Origin: Deinococcus sedimenti
GTDB taxonomy: Bacteria; Deinococcota; Deinococci; Deinococcales; Deinococcaceae
Length of the DNA: 64,000 bases
NCBI RefSeq assembly: GCF_014648135.1
Contig: NZ_BMQN01000003.1
Location: 248,001 to 312,000, forward strand
Direction of reading: 5' to 3'
The notes under the pieces were generated by a model, which searched no databases, was not told the DNA's origin, and saw nothing but the letters and a program-made list of their open reading frames with translations. The first letter of the stretch is position 1. Every line of letters starts with the position of its first letter. This document shows positions 47,188-56,720 of the stretch, in pieces. Both the position numbers and the translations under genes were made by a program.

Positions 47188-47216
47188 TCACTGAGTATGA
47201 ATGAAAGTTGTACAAC
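47186..47216. promoter_or_regulatory. Two palindromes at the start of the Phd-ParA frame
   Basis: ACTCACTGAGT (47186-47196, overlapping the GTG) and GTTGTACAAC (47207-47216). TGTACA cores are the known binding sites of the E. coli YefM antitoxin. They are at the right place for autorepression of the par operon by the Phd-like domain. Confidence 0.55.
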
Positions 47217-47860
47217 ACCACAAGCGCCTCTGTGGGACAAGTCCTGTCCCGAGCAGTCTTGACGTCTGGATGGACGGTCCTGGCAGAACTGGCTGCTGCG
47301 GATCACCGAGGGCGTACAGGTTCAGGACAGGTCCTGTCCTTGAACGCTATTTGCTTGTTGAAGTGGCAAGCAGTAGTTCTCAGTGGGCGCCAGGCCGCAC
47401 CCAATACGAAGAGAACCAGTTCGTTGACTTGGATCCTGTTGCCCATATCCATCTGACGGCGCATCGAACAGCAGATGGCCTTCGGCCAGCCGTAGGTCGA
47501 AATCGGCACTTCAGTCAGCGAAGTCTGCCGGGAGACAGGTGTTGTCAAGTCGCCCCTCTCTGCCTGGGCGAGCTGGAGGGCGCCGAGCTACGGGGCCACC
47601 GTCAGCTGAAGCGGGAGACACGCACACAGGGATCCTGCGTAGCGGATCTGAACTTGGAGAAGGCGATGTTGCAGGAGGTCATCTCGAAAAAGCAGTGACG
47701 TTCCGCTGGTTCTAAGTGGATTGCCGAATGTGCCAGTTCGTTGTCAGGAAACGGGCGGACAAGTCGGCCCGCATCGGGCGCATGACCGAGATTTCGGGCG
47801 GGCGTGTGCGCTCCGGATACTGATGTATCCACATCCTGGAGGCGACGTCGGCGGCACCGT
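47217..47860. other. Noncoding interval between par and kdp
   Basis: Apart from the palindromic pair no feature is recognisable. An open frame at 47201-47698 on the plus strand has no start signal or family-like segment. Composition is closer to 55-60% GC than in the adjacent operons. Confidence 0.5.
47234..47345. repeat. Two copies of a palindromic site, centromere (parS) candidate
   Basis: GGGACAAGTCCTGTCCC at 47234-47250 and AGGACAGGTCCTGTCCT at 47324-47340, the latter extended by GTTC / GAAC to 26 bp at 47320-47345. The shared core is GGACARGTCCTGTCC. Paired palindromes just upstream of a parAB operon, not explained by any gene, are expected of a centromere. Confidence 0.55.
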
Positions 47861-48931
47861 CTACTCGCGGGTGATGACGTACACGTCCACGTTGCGCGTC
47901 TGCCGCAGCACCGAGCGGATGATGTCCCCCCGCAGGAATTCCTCCCATCGGGAGCGGCTGCTCTCGCCCAGCACGACGTGCGTGGCCTGCGCGGCCTGCA
48001 CGTGCCGGATGAGGGTGGCCGCCACGCCGCCCGCCGGGTCGAGCACGATGAACTCCCCGCCCAGCGCGACCGTGACCGCGCGGAAGGTATCCAGCAGCCG
48101 CGCCCGCTCGGCACTGATGCGCTCGGCGCGCACGGTCACGACCTGCAGGTCGGCGTGCAGGCGCTGCGCGAGCTGCCCCCCCCGGCGGATCAGGCGTGCG
48201 CCGGACTCCTCGGCGGCCACGGCGACCACCACGCGCTCCTGCACGCCCAGGCCTGCCGACAGTCCGGACGCGCCCTGCTCGACGACGTGCGCCACCTGCC
48301 GCAGCGCCAGTTCCCGCAGCGCCGTCAGGTTCGGCAGCGTGAAGAAGTTCGACAGGGCGTGCTCGGCCCGCTCCGCGCCGTACACCGCGCCGGACCGCAC
48401 CCGCTCGCGCAGGTCGGCGGGCGTCAGGTCCACGAGCACCAGTTCGTCCGCGCCGCCCAGCACGGCGTCCGGGATGCGCTCGCGGACGCGCACGCCGGTC
48501 AGGCGCGCCACCGTGTCGTGCAGGGACTCCAGGTGCTGCACGTTCACGGTGGACAGCACGTTCACGCCCGCGTCCAGCAGCGCCTCGACGTCCATCCAGC
48601 GTTTCTCCCGCCCGCTGCCCGGCGCGTTCGAGTGCGCCAGTTCATCCACGAGCACCACGTCCGGACGGCGCGCGATCAGGCCCGCCACGTCCAGTTCACC
48701 CAGCGTCACGCCGCCCCGCACCACCTCCAGCCGCGGGAAGACCGGCAGACCATCGGCGGCCGCCTGCGTGAACGCCCGCCCGTGCGTTTCCAGCACGCCG
48801 ATCAGGGCGTCCTCGCCGCGCTCCAGGCGGTCGCGCAGTTCGTTCAGCGCGCGGGTGGTCTTCCCGACCCCCGCCGCCATGCCCACGAACACCCGGTGCC
48901 GACCCCGCACGGGGCGGGCGGCGCCGGGCAT
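47861..48931 (-). CDS. kdpD: Truncated KdpD: sensor N-terminal domains without kinase
   Basis: 356 aa. Residues 1-210 are the KdpD domain (RVFVGMAAGVGKTTRALNELRDRLERGEDALIGV, ETHGRA, DVVLVDELAHSNAPGSGREKRWMDVEALLDAGVNVLSTVNVQHLESLHD). Residues about 225-355 are the universal stress protein-like domain (QERVVVAVAAEESGARLIRRGGQLAQRLHADLQVV ... LGESSRSRWEEFLRGDIIRSVLRQ). The membrane helices, GAF and histidine kinase of a full KdpD (about 900 aa) are absent, and the gene ends with a normal stop. A short KdpD is known in some bacteria including Deinococcus-Thermus. It may modulate the separate sensor kinase at 53581. Confidence 0.92.
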   Translation of the reverse strand: MPGAARPVRGRHRVFVGMAAGVGKTTRALNELRDRLERGEDALIGVLETHGRAFTQAAADGLPVFPRLEVVRGGVTLGELDVAGLIARRPDVVLVDELAHSNAPGSGREKRWMDVEALLDAGVNVLSTVNVQHLESLHDTVARLTGVRVRERIPDAVLGGADELVLVDLTPADLRERVRSGAVYGAERAEHALSNFFTLPNLTALRELALRQVAHVVEQGASGLSAGLGVQERVVVAVAAEESGARLIRRGGQLAQRLHADLQVVTVRAERISAERARLLDTFRAVTVALGGEFIVLDPAGGVAATLIRHVQAAQATHVVLGESSRSRWEEFLRGDIIRSVLRQTRNVDVYVITRE

Positions 48932-48964
48932 CGCCAGCCGCTCGGGTTCAGGCGGCGTGACGGC

Positions 48965-49606
48965 TCACCGTCCCAGCCGGTCCAGGGCGAGGTTCAGTTC
49001 CAGCACGTTCACGCCGGGTTGCCCCAGGCCCAGCACGCCCCGCTCGGTGTGGTCCCGCACCAGCGCCTGCACCTGCGCGTCCGTCAGGCCGCGCGCGCGC
49101 GCCACTCGCGCCACCTGCACCGTCGCGCCCGCCGGGGACACGTGCGGATCGAGGCCACTGCCGCTCGCGGTGAGCAGATCCACCGGAATCTGCGTGATGG
49201 GGATGTTCTCCCGCGCCGCGATCGCCTGCGCCTGGGCCTGCACGCGCTCCCGCAGCGCCGGGTTGCTCACGGCGAGGTTGCTGCCCGACGCGTTCACCGG
49301 GTCGTAGCCGTTCCCGGCGGCGCTGGGCCGCCCGATGAAGTAACGGTCCCCCGTGAAGGGCTGCCCGATGAGTGCCGAGCCGACCACCTGGCCCCCCTCG
49401 CGGATCAGGGAACCGGTCGCCTGCGCGGGAAACAGCGCGCCGCCCAGCGCGGTCGTCACCGCCGGGTACGCGAGGCCGCCCAGCACCAGCCACAGCGCCG
49501 AGAAGCGCAGCCACGCACTCCACCCCGGCTGGGGCGCGTCAGAAAAGTCGGGTTCAGAAAGGGCCGATGGAGGAAGGGCAGGGGAGGGCATGTCGTTCAG
49601 GGTCAT
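48965..49606 (-). CDS. kdpC: Potassium-transporting ATPase subunit C
   Basis: 213 aa. One N-terminal membrane helix (LRFSALWLVLGGLAYPAVTTALGGALFP), then RYFIGRPSAAGNGYDPVNASGSNLAVSNPAL and PVDLLTASGSGLDPHVSPAGA, the diagnostic KdpC blocks, and an ending RGVLGLGQPGVNVLELNLALD. ATG at 49606 has an AGAGG site. It stabilises ATP binding by KdpB. The segment before the helix (first 28 residues) is proline-rich and unusual. Confidence 0.95.
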   Translation of the reverse strand: MTLNDMPSPALPPSALSEPDFSDAPQPGWSAWLRFSALWLVLGGLAYPAVTTALGGALFPAQATGSLIREGGQVVGSALIGQPFTGDRYFIGRPSAAGNGYDPVNASGSNLAVSNPALRERVQAQAQAIAARENIPITQIPVDLLTASGSGLDPHVSPAGATVQVARVARARGLTDAQVQALVRDHTERGVLGLGQPGVNVLELNLALDRLGR

Positions 49607-49670
49607 GATGAAACCTCTTGGGGAGGGCGAGGTGGGGGCCAGTCCCCCGGACCTCGCCAGAAGGAAGTGG

Positions 49671-51704
49671 TTAGGCGCCAACCAGTCCGAGGAGCACGTC
49701 GATGAGCTTGATGCCCACGAACGGCACGAGCACGCCGCCCAGCCCGTAGATCAGCAGGTTGCGGGCCAGCAGCGCGTCCGCACTGCCGGGCGAGTAGCGC
49801 ACGCCGCGCAGCGCCACCGGAATCAGCGCCGGGATGACCAGCGCGTTGAAGATCACGGCGGACAGGATCGCGCTCTGCGGGCTGCGCAGGTCCATCACGT
49901 TCAGCGGGGCCAGCGCGGGAATCTGCGTGGCGAACAGCGCGGGGAGGATCGCGAAGTACTTGGCGACGTCGTTCGCGATGGAGAAGGTCGTCAGTGCGCC
50001 GCGCGTCATCAGCAGGCCCTTGCCGATCTCGACGACCTCGATCAGCTTGGTGGGGTCGGAGTCCAGGTCGATCATGTTCGCCGCTTCCTTGGCCGCCTGC
50101 GTGCCGCTCTGCATGGCGAGGCCCACGTCCGCCTGCGCCAGGGCCGGGGCGTCGTTCGTGCCGTCGCCCATCATGGCGACCAGCTTCCCGCCGCGCTGCT
50201 CCTCGCGGATCATGGCGAGCTTGTCCTCGGGCGTCGCCTCGGCCAGGAAGCCGTCCACCCCGGCCTCGCGGGCGATCGCCTCGGCGGTCAGGGGGTTGTC
50301 CCCGGTGATCATCACGGTGCGCAGGCCCATGCGGCGCAGCTGCTCGAAGCGTTCCCGCATGCCGGGCTTCACCACGTCCGACAGGGCCACCACGCCCAGC
50401 ACCCGCTCGTCCCGGAGCACCACGAGGGGCGTGCCGCCCGCGCGGGCCACCTCGTCCACCAGCGGGGACAGTTCGGTGGGGACGCTGCCGCCCCGCTCGC
50501 GGGCCAGGCGGGTGATGCGGTCGGCGGCGCCCTTGCGGATGCTCACGCCGCCCGCGTCCACGCCGCTCATGCGGGTCTGCGCGGTGAATTCCACGAACTC
50601 CGCGTCCGCCGGGGTGGTGGGCGTCACGCCCTGCGCGCGGGCCAGCGTCACGATGCTCTTGCCTTCCGGGGTGGGGTCCGCCGCCGAGGCCAGCGCCGCC
50701 GCACCCGCCAGGTCCTCGCCGCTCACGCCGGGCAGCGGCAGGAAGCGCGTCGCCTGACGGTCCCCGACAGTGATCGTGCCGGTCTTGTCCAGCAGCAGGA
50801 TGTCCACGTCCCCGGCCACCTCGACCGCCTTGCCGCTCTTGGCGATCACGTTCGCCTGCAAGGCCCGGTCCATCCCCGCGATGCCGATGGCGGGCAGCAG
50901 ACCGCCGATCGTCGTGGGAATCAGGCACACCAGGAGCGCCACGAGCGTCACCACGTCCACCGTCGCCCCCGCAAACCGCGACAGGGGCAGCAGGGTCGCC
51001 ACGACGATCAGGAACACCAGCGTCAGCGCCGCCAGCAGGATCGACAGGGCCAGTTCGTTCGGGGTCTTCTGGCGACTGGCGCCCTCGACGAGCGCGATCA
51101 TGCGGTCGAGGAAGCTCTCGCCGGGCTGCGACGTCACCCGCACCACGATCCGGTCGGACAGCACGCGCGTCCCGCCCGTCACGCCGCTGTGGTCGGTGCC
51201 CGCCTCGCGGATCACCGGGGCGCTCTCACCCGTGATGGCACTCTCGTCCACGGCCGCCAGCCCCTCGATGACCTCGCCGTCACCGGGGATCATCTCGCCC
51301 GCCTGCACCACGATCACGTCCCCGCGCCGCAGCTGGGTGCTCGGGACGACCTCCTCGCGGCCGTCCAGCACCCGGCGGGCCGGAGTGTCCTCGCGCGCCG
51401 AGCGGAGCGTCGCGGCCTGCGCCTTCCCGCGCGCCTCGGCCAGCCCCTCGGCGAAGTTCGCGAACACCACCGTGAACAGCAGCAAGACCGTCACGCCCGC
51501 CGGGTAGCCCCACGCCTGCCCGCTCGCGGCGGCCTGCACGGTCAGCAGCAGCGTCAGCACCCCGCCCAGCAGCACCACGAACATCACCGGGCTGCGCACC
51601 ATGAAGCGCGGATCGAGTTTCACGAAGGCGGCCCTCAGCGCGGCGCGCATCAACGCCGGGGCGAACACGCCCCCCTTCGGGGTTTTCTGCGGCACAGCGG
51701 TCAT
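49671..51704 (-). CDS. kdpB: Potassium-transporting P-type ATPase subunit B
   Basis: 677 aa P-type ATPase that energises K+ uptake. Motifs: [14 protein letters not shown] (actuator TGES), [19 protein letters not shown] (membrane segment 4), [16 protein letters not shown] with the phosphorylated Asp, and [21 protein letters not shown] hinge. The conserved ending is [43 protein letters not shown]. ATG at 51704 overlaps the kdpA stop. Confidence 0.97.
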   Translation of the reverse strand: MTAVPQKTPKGGVFAPALMRAALRAAFVKLDPRFMVRSPVMFVVLLGGVLTLLLTVQAAASGQAWGYPAGVTVLLLFTVVFANFAEGLAEARGKAQAATLRSAREDTPARRVLDGREEVVPSTQLRRGDVIVVQAGEMIPGDGEVIEGLAAVDESAITGESAPVIREAGTDHSGVTGGTRVLSDRIVVRVTSQPGESFLDRMIALVEGASRQKTPNELALSILLAALTLVFLIVVATLLPLSRFAGATVDVVTLVALLVCLIPTTIGGLLPAIGIAGMDRALQANVIAKSGKAVEVAGDVDILLLDKTGTITVGDRQATRFLPLPGVSGEDLAGAAALASAADPTPEGKSIVTLARAQGVTPTTPADAEFVEFTAQTRMSGVDAGGVSIRKGAADRITRLARERGGSVPTELSPLVDEVARAGGTPLVVLRDERVLGVVALSDVVKPGMRERFEQLRRMGLRTVMITGDNPLTAEAIAREAGVDGFLAEATPEDKLAMIREEQRGGKLVAMMGDGTNDAPALAQADVGLAMQSGTQAAKEAANMIDLDSDPTKLIEVVEIGKGLLMTRGALTTFSIANDVAKYFAILPALFATQIPALAPLNVMDLRSPQSAILSAVIFNALVIPALIPVALRGVRYSPGSADALLARNLLIYGLGGVLVPFVGIKLIDVLLGLVGA

Positions 51705-53380
51705 TTCGTCACGTCCTTCACGGTATTCAGCGTCATTTGTTCTGCCACCGGCCCCAGCACCAGCGCCGGGGCGAAGTTCAGGAGTTGCAGCAGCAGCATC
51801 ACGCTCAGGAGCATCCCGGCGAACACCGGCGTGTCCACCCGCAGCGTCCCGCTGCCTTCCGGCGCGGCGCGCTTGGCGGCCAGCAGCCCCGCGATCGCCA
51901 GCGGCCCCACGATCGGCAGGAAACGGGCCAGCAGCAGCACCAGCGCGCAGCTGAGGTTCCACCAGGGCGTGTTGTCACCCAGGCCCTCGAAGCCGCTGCC
52001 GTTGTTCGCGAACGCCGAGTTGTACTCGTACAGCACCTGCGACAGCCCGTGGAAGCCGGGGTTCGAGTTCGCCGTGACCGCCGGGTTCGCCAGGGCCAGC
52101 GCCGTGAAGCCCAGCACCAGCAGCGGCTGCAGCAGCAGGATCAGCGACGCCAGCTTGATCTCGGGGGCCTCGATCTTCTGGCCGAACAGTTCCGGCGTGC
52201 GGCCCACCATCAGGCCAGCCACGAACACCGTCAGGATCACGAACACCAGCATGTTGATCAGCCCCACGCCGATCCCGCCGTACACGTCGTTCAGGAACAT
52301 GCCCAGCTGCGGCACCAGCCCGCCCAGCGGCGTGAACGAATCCAGCATGCCGTTCACGCTGCCGTTGCTCGTCTGCGTGGTCAGCGCGGCCCACAGCGCC
52401 GTCGCGTCCGCGCCCAGGCGGACCTCCTTGCCTTCCATGTTCGGACCCAACGCGGACAGGCCCGCCAGGGCCGCGTTCGGCATCCGCTCGGCCAGCACCG
52501 CGCCCAGCGTCAGGGCGGCGGACAGCACGCTCATGACGCCCATCAGCACCAGCCCGAAGCGCGGGCGGCGCAGGAACCGTCCGGTCGCCACGACCAGCGC
52601 CAGCGGGAACAGGATGATGCTGACCGTCTCCAGCAGGTTCGACAGCGGCGTGGGGTTCTCCAGCGGCACCGTCGAGTTCGGCCCGTACCAGCCGCCGCCG
52701 TTCGTGCCCAGCTGCTTGATCGCCACCATCGGCGCGACCGGCCCCACCGGGATCGTCTGCGTGGTCACCGCCTGCCCCTCCACGGTCTGAGGCTGCACCA
52801 GCGTCGCCGCACGCGCCCCCGCGAAGGTGCTCGGCACGCCCTGCCACGTTAGCAGCAGCGCCAGTACTGCCGCAGACACCGTGAGCAGCGCCGCGCCGCG
52901 CGTCACGTCCAGGAAGTAGTTCCCCAGGTGCGCGTCCCCGCGCAGACCGCGCAGCACCGCGAACAGCGCCGCGAACCCCACCGCCGGGGTGAAGATCTGC
53001 AGCGCCGTGATGCCCAGCATCTGCGACAGGTACGACAGGCCACTCTGCCCGCTGTAATGCTGCTGGTTCGTGTTCGTGATGAACGACGCCATCGTGTGAA
53101 TCGCCGTGTCCCAGCGCAGGTTCGCGATGCCGTCCGGGTTCAGCGGCAGGCCACCCTGCAACAGGTACGTCGCCAGCGCCACCAGGCCCACGATCACGTT
53201 CGTGCCCAGCAGCGCCCCCACGTACGCGCGCCACGACATGCCGCGCGCGGCGTCCACACCACACGCACGCAGCAGACCCGCCGTCATCCGCGACGCGGGG
53301 GCCTCCATCAACCGGGCCATGAACAGCCCCAGGGGAAGGGCCAGCGCCAGCGCCAGCCCGTACGTCAGCAGGATATCCAT
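51701..53380 (-). CDS. kdpA: Potassium-transporting ATPase subunit A
   Basis: 559 aa, about ten membrane helices with four selectivity-filter-like loops. Typical segments: [80 protein letters not shown] and [18 protein letters not shown]. It carries K+ through the complex. Its ATG shares one base with the kdpF stop. Confidence 0.97.
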   Translation of the reverse strand: MDILLTYGLALALALPLGLFMARLMEAPASRMTAGLLRACGVDAARGMSWRAYVGALLGTNVIVGLVALATYLLQGGLPLNPDGIANLRWDTAIHTMASFITNTNQQHYSGQSGLSYLSQMLGITALQIFTPAVGFAALFAVLRGLRGDAHLGNYFLDVTRGAALLTVSAAVLALLLTWQGVPSTFAGARAATLVQPQTVEGQAVTTQTIPVGPVAPMVAIKQLGTNGGGWYGPNSTVPLENPTPLSNLLETVSIILFPLALVVATGRFLRRPRFGLVLMGVMSVLSAALTLGAVLAERMPNAALAGLSALGPNMEGKEVRLGADATALWAALTTQTSNGSVNGMLDSFTPLGGLVPQLGMFLNDVYGGIGVGLINMLVFVILTVFVAGLMVGRTPELFGQKIEAPEIKLASLILLLQPLLVLGFTALALANPAVTANSNPGFHGLSQVLYEYNSAFANNGSGFEGLGDNTPWWNLSCALVLLLARFLPIVGPLAIAGLLAAKRAAPEGSGTLRVDTPVFAGMLLSVMLLLQLLNFAPALVLGPVAEQMTLNTVKDVTK

Positions 53381-53460
53381 CAGAACCGTTCCGCCTTCAC
53401 CAGGGCGTACAGCAGATACGCGCCCAGCGCCAGCACCAGAATGAGAAGCAGTGCGTCCAT
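53380..53460 (-). CDS. kdpF: KdpF small membrane subunit
   Basis: 26 aa: MDALLLILVLALGAYLLYAL followed by VKAERF, one membrane helix, the normal KdpF size and ending. It stabilises the KdpABC complex and is the first gene of the operon. The stop TGA shares its A with the kdpA ATG. The promoter must lie in the 120 bp between 53460 and 53581 that it shares with the divergent kinase gene. Confidence 0.85.
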   Translation of the reverse strand: MDALLLILVLALGAYLLYALVKAERF

Positions 53461-53580
53461 GCTGACCAGCCTGCGCCGCCCCCCCACCCGGGCGGTATGC
53501 TCCGACCGGCCCACCCCCCTGGCCAGATGGCCAGTCCCTGCCCCCACCCGGCGCGCCCTACCCTGAACCCCAGACGCCCC

Positions 53581-55092
53581 ATGACCCCCACCTCCGCCAC
53601 CCCCACCCCGGAACGCAGCGAACGCCGCCTGCTGGCCGCCAGCGTCGCCCTGATCGTCGCGACCACCCTGACCGACGTCCTGACGCCCGCGTCCCTGGTC
53701 ATCGGCACCCTGGTCAGCGCGCCCCTGGCCCTGGCCGCGCTGGGCGCCAGCCGCCGCGCTACTTTGAACCTCACCGCGCTCGCCATCGCCGGGAACATCC
53801 TCGCGGGTGCCGTCAACGCCGCGCGGGACGGCGCGACCCCCACCGACCTCGGCAACCGCGCCGTCAGCATCCTCGCCGCCATCCTGGTCGGCTTCCTCAG
53901 CCTGCGCGCCCGCGAGGCCGCCACCCGCGCCGCCCGCCTGCACGAGGAAGAACGCCGACTCCAGCGCGAACGCGCCCTGCGCACCCTGATCGAGGCCGTC
54001 AGCGGCCCCCTCACGCAGGCGCAGTTCGTCACCCGCGCCGCACACGCCCTGAAAGACTTCACCGGCGCGGCCACCGTCGAGATCGGCAGCGTCGACCGCG
54101 CCGTCCTACGCGAACCCCACGCGCACACCGGCGCCGGCGAGGGCAGCCTGGGCCGCCGCCTGCCCCTGGACCTGCTGGCCCGGCCCGCCACCCGCGACCC
54201 AGGGCAGGGGAGACCCGACCAGGTGTGGGCGGTCGGTGGCGGCGACACCTACGTCGCCCGACTCACCCGCCCCAGCGATCCGGAACTCCTGATCCTCCTC
54301 ACCCGCCCCGCTGCCCCCCCGGATCAGCTCTCGGAAGCCGTGCAGACCCTCCAGCCGCTGCTGGACCGCACCGCGCTGCTCGACGACCTGCACGCCCGGC
54401 AGGCCCAGCTCCAGGAACGCGGGGAACTCCTCCAGGACCTCATCTACTCCTTCAGTCACGACCTGCGCACCCCCCTCATGGCGAACGCCGTGAACATGCG
54501 CTCCGCCCTCAAAGGCGCGTACGGCCCCCTCCCGGACGACTACGCCGCCACGCTCCGCAACGGCCTGGACGCCAACGCCACCCTCCTGGCCCTCGCCGAC
54601 CAGCTGCTGCTCGTCGCGAAGTACGAGAGCGGCCAGGAAGACGACGAACTCCAGAGCGTCCCCCTGCGCGACCTCGTCCTGAACGTCGTAGAGCAGCTGC
54701 GCCCCGCCGCCGCCACGCGCGGCGTCACCCTGGAGACCACCCTGGACGGCGCCCGCACCCGCGGCCGCAAACACGACCTGCGCCGCGCCGTGCAGAACCT
54801 CCTCGACAACGCCGTCCGCTACGCCCCCCCCGGCAGCGCCGTGCACGTCACCCTGGCCCGGGCAGACGACGAGGCGATCCTCAGCGTCCTTGACAGTGGC
54901 CCCGGCGTCAGCGCCCCACGCGTCCCCACCCTCTTCCAGCGCTTCCGCTCCGGCGGCGCGGGGGGCGGCACCGGCCTGGGCCTGTACCTCACCCGCCGCA
55001 TCGCCGAACGCCACGGCGGGACCGTCACGTACGCCCGCACCGCCCGCGCCCAGAGCGTCTTCACCCTCACCCTGCCCCTGGAGGACGCATGA
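53581..55092 (+). CDS. Sensor histidine kinase, membrane-bound
   Basis: 503 aa from ATG 53581. Four hydrophobic helices lie within residues 15-125 with no large external loop, followed by a coiled segment (REAATRAARLHEEERRLQRERAL) and a GAF-like region at about 135-280. The kinase core is complete: H-box SFSHDLRTPLMANAV, N-box LRRAVQNLLDNAVRYAPPG, D/G box SVLDSGPGVSAP and GTGLGLYLTRRI. The four-helix head looks like the DUF4118 membrane part of KdpD. Divergent to kdpFABC and partner to the regulator downstream; it may supply the kinase missing from the short KdpD. Confidence 0.88.
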   Translation: MTPTSATPTPERSERRLLAASVALIVATTLTDVLTPASLVIGTLVSAPLALAALGASRRATLNLTALAIAGNILAGAVNAARDGATPTDLGNRAVSILAAILVGFLSLRAREAATRAARLHEEERRLQRERALRTLIEAVSGPLTQAQFVTRAAHALKDFTGAATVEIGSVDRAVLREPHAHTGAGEGSLGRRLPLDLLARPATRDPGQGRPDQVWAVGGGDTYVARLTRPSDPELLILLTRPAAPPDQLSEAVQTLQPLLDRTALLDDLHARQAQLQERGELLQDLIYSFSHDLRTPLMANAVNMRSALKGAYGPLPDDYAATLRNGLDANATLLALADQLLLVAKYESGQEDDELQSVPLRDLVLNVVEQLRPAAATRGVTLETTLDGARTRGRKHDLRRAVQNLLDNAVRYAPPGSAVHVTLARADDEAILSVLDSGPGVSAPRVPTLFQRFRSGGAGGGTGLGLYLTRRIAERHGGTVTYARTARAQSVFTLTLPLEDA

Positions 55093-55198
55093 GCGTGTCA
55101 CCCCATCCCAGCTTCCCCCCTCAAGGGGGAGGAGAAACGGCAGACCACGCGCCCGTCACCCCACAGTTCCAGCAACCGCCTGCCCACCCGAGGCCCAC

Positions 55199-55837
55199 AT
55201 GACCACGCACGTCCTGCTCGTCGAGGATCACGCCTTCACCCGCGACGGCCTGCGCGCCGCCATCAACCTGGAAAGCGACCTGCGCGTCACCGCCGAGGCC
55301 CGCAGCGGCGAGGAAGCCCTGGATGTCCTGGCCCGCACCCAGGCCAGCGCGCAACCCGTACAGGTCGCCGTGCTCGACATCGGCCTGCCCGGCATGGACG
55401 GCATCCAGACCGCCGCCGAGATCGGCCGCCGCTACCCGCAGGTCCGCATGGTGATGCTCACCGCGCACGACCTGCGCGACGAGGTGCTGGCTGCCCTCGC
55501 CTCCGGCGCGCACGCCTATTGCCTCAAGAGCGCCGACCCGGACCTGCTGCTGCTCGGCATCCGCGCCGCCGCCTCGGGCAGCGCGTACCTCGACCCGCAG
55601 ATCGCGCACCACGTGCTGGGCAGCATCCGCACGCCCCACGCCACCTCACCCCTCACCCCGCGCGAGACCGACGTGCTGCGCCTCATCGCCGACGGACAGG
55701 GCAACCGCGACATCGCCGCGAACTTAGGCATCAGTGTCAGCACCGTGAAACTCCACGTGCAGGAAATTCTCGTGAAACTCCACGCCGCCGACCGCACCCA
55801 GGCCGCCGTCCAAGCCCTCCGCCAGGGCCTGCTGTAG
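55199..55837 (+). CDS. Response regulator, NarL/FixJ type
   Basis: 212 aa. Receiver domain with VLLVEDHAFTRDGLRAA (acidic pair), AVLDIGLPGMDGIQTA (phospho-Asp) and MLTAHDL...LKSAD (Thr and Lys of the switch). C-terminal LuxR-type helix-turn-helix LTPRETDVLRLIADGQGNRDIAANLGISVSTVKLH. It is 106 bp behind the kinase gene, likely its partner. If it controls kdp it stands in for the OmpR-type KdpE found elsewhere. Confidence 0.92.
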   Translation: MTTHVLLVEDHAFTRDGLRAAINLESDLRVTAEARSGEEALDVLARTQASAQPVQVAVLDIGLPGMDGIQTAAEIGRRYPQVRMVMLTAHDLRDEVLAALASGAHAYCLKSADPDLLLLGIRAAASGSAYLDPQIAHHVLGSIRTPHATSPLTPRETDVLRLIADGQGNRDIAANLGISVSTVKLHVQEILVKLHAADRTQAAVQALRQGLL

Positions 55838-55906
55838 GGGTCCGCTGGTCTGACATCACACTGCGGAGGTCCTGAGGGTCACTTCCGATATCCTCTGACA
55901 ACGGGC

Positions 55907-56034
55907 TTCAGGTGTGTTGAGGGGGGGCCTCAGCACACCTGAAACGAGCGGAGCGAGGAGTCGTCACCACCAGCGGTTGGAAGTGGAGCCCAGGGGCGTG
56001 TCCGTGTCCCTTCAACGGAACTGAGAACCGCTGT
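55907..56034. repeat. Family-1 small noncoding repeat, composite copy
   Basis: First hairpin TTCAGGTGTG / CACACCTGAA (perfect 10 bp, 55907-55943), then AACGAGCGGAGCGAGGAG, then the palindrome CAGCGGTTGGAAGTGGAGCC ... GGAACTGAGAACCGCTGT at 55971-56034. It starts 70 bp after the regulator stop and probably also ends that transcript. Confidence 0.85.
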
Positions 56035-56156
56035 GAGTCGAGCGTTCCCGTACCGCAGTGGTGAGCCGTGGGGCCGTCTGGAGGTATCGCTGAGCCGGGG
56101 CGAGGGGCGGTGAAAGGCGGCGCCCCGGGGTGTGATCGGGGGCGCCGCGGCTGCGG

Positions 56157-56357
56157 TCAGAGGCTGCGGTTCTGGCGCCGCCAGGAGCGCAGCACGATGC
56201 CGCCGGCGATCACGCCAGCGGTGCCGAGGCCGGCGGCCACGGCCTGGGCGGGTGGCAGGTGAATCAGGAGCCCTGAGCTGAATACCGTGAGAGGCAGGAT
56301 GGTCAGTTCCTTGGGACGTTTATGCAGGGAGCGGAGCAGGTGGCGGCGCTTGGGCAT
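56157..56357 (-). CDS. Small membrane protein of unknown function
   Basis: 66 aa. A basic head (MPKRRHLLRSLHKRPKEL) is followed by one or two hydrophobic helices (TILPLTVFSSGLLIHLPPAQ and AAGLGTAGVIAGGIVL) and a basic tail RSWRRQNRSL. This is a plausible real inner-membrane protein with positive-inside ends. I do not know the family. The start could also be shorter. It is isolated, opposite in direction to its neighbours. Confidence 0.55.
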   Translation of the reverse strand: MPKRRHLLRSLHKRPKELTILPLTVFSSGLLIHLPPAQAVAAGLGTAGVIAGGIVLRSWRRQNRSL

Positions 56358-56720
56358 ACTTCATGATGTTTATCAGATTCTCACTGAAGGTGCGGCTGAG
56401 ATGGCGCCGCCGCGTGAGGATCAAGGCCAGATGAATCACCTGTCGTCCGGCGACAGCGGCGCTGGGACGCGGTCGGTCCAGAGCGTCCCAGCACATCGAC
56501 TCTCTCCGGTTGTCGTCGGCTGCAGGAGACCTGGCCCCCAGCCCGGGAACCCGCCCGCTGATGAGAACGTACTGAGCACCATGAGCATCCCACGCTGGCG
56601 GTTCCTGAAGTTCTGGCCTTCTCTGGCCACGGACCCGCCCGGTGCGGGCGCTCAGATGTGGCAACGCGCCGTCCATCCGGGCGCTAGGGTGCCCGGCATG
56701 GCTCCCCCTGGCCACCCGGC
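56358..56720. other. Interval without a recognisable gene
   Basis: About 360 bp. Frames on both strands are short and show no family-like segment. A hairpin-like GCGCCGCCGC / GCGGCGGCGC complementarity to the nearby 56340 region is visible but not convincing. The promoter of the next operon should be near 56700. Confidence 0.4.

Noticed and set aside
47201..47698. Plus-strand frame of 165 codons between par and kdp
   Set aside because: No ribosome site, no family-like segment, cysteine-rich random look, and it runs through the two palindromes.
49353..52790. Plus-strand open frame of 1145 codons opposite kdpB/kdpA
   Set aside because: Composition (His, Gln, Arg rich) and lack of motifs show a shadow of the kdp genes on the other strand.
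56320..56715. Minus-strand frame of 131 codons upstream of the flotillin operon
   Set aside because: No start signal, no motif, overlaps the small membrane gene in a different frame.
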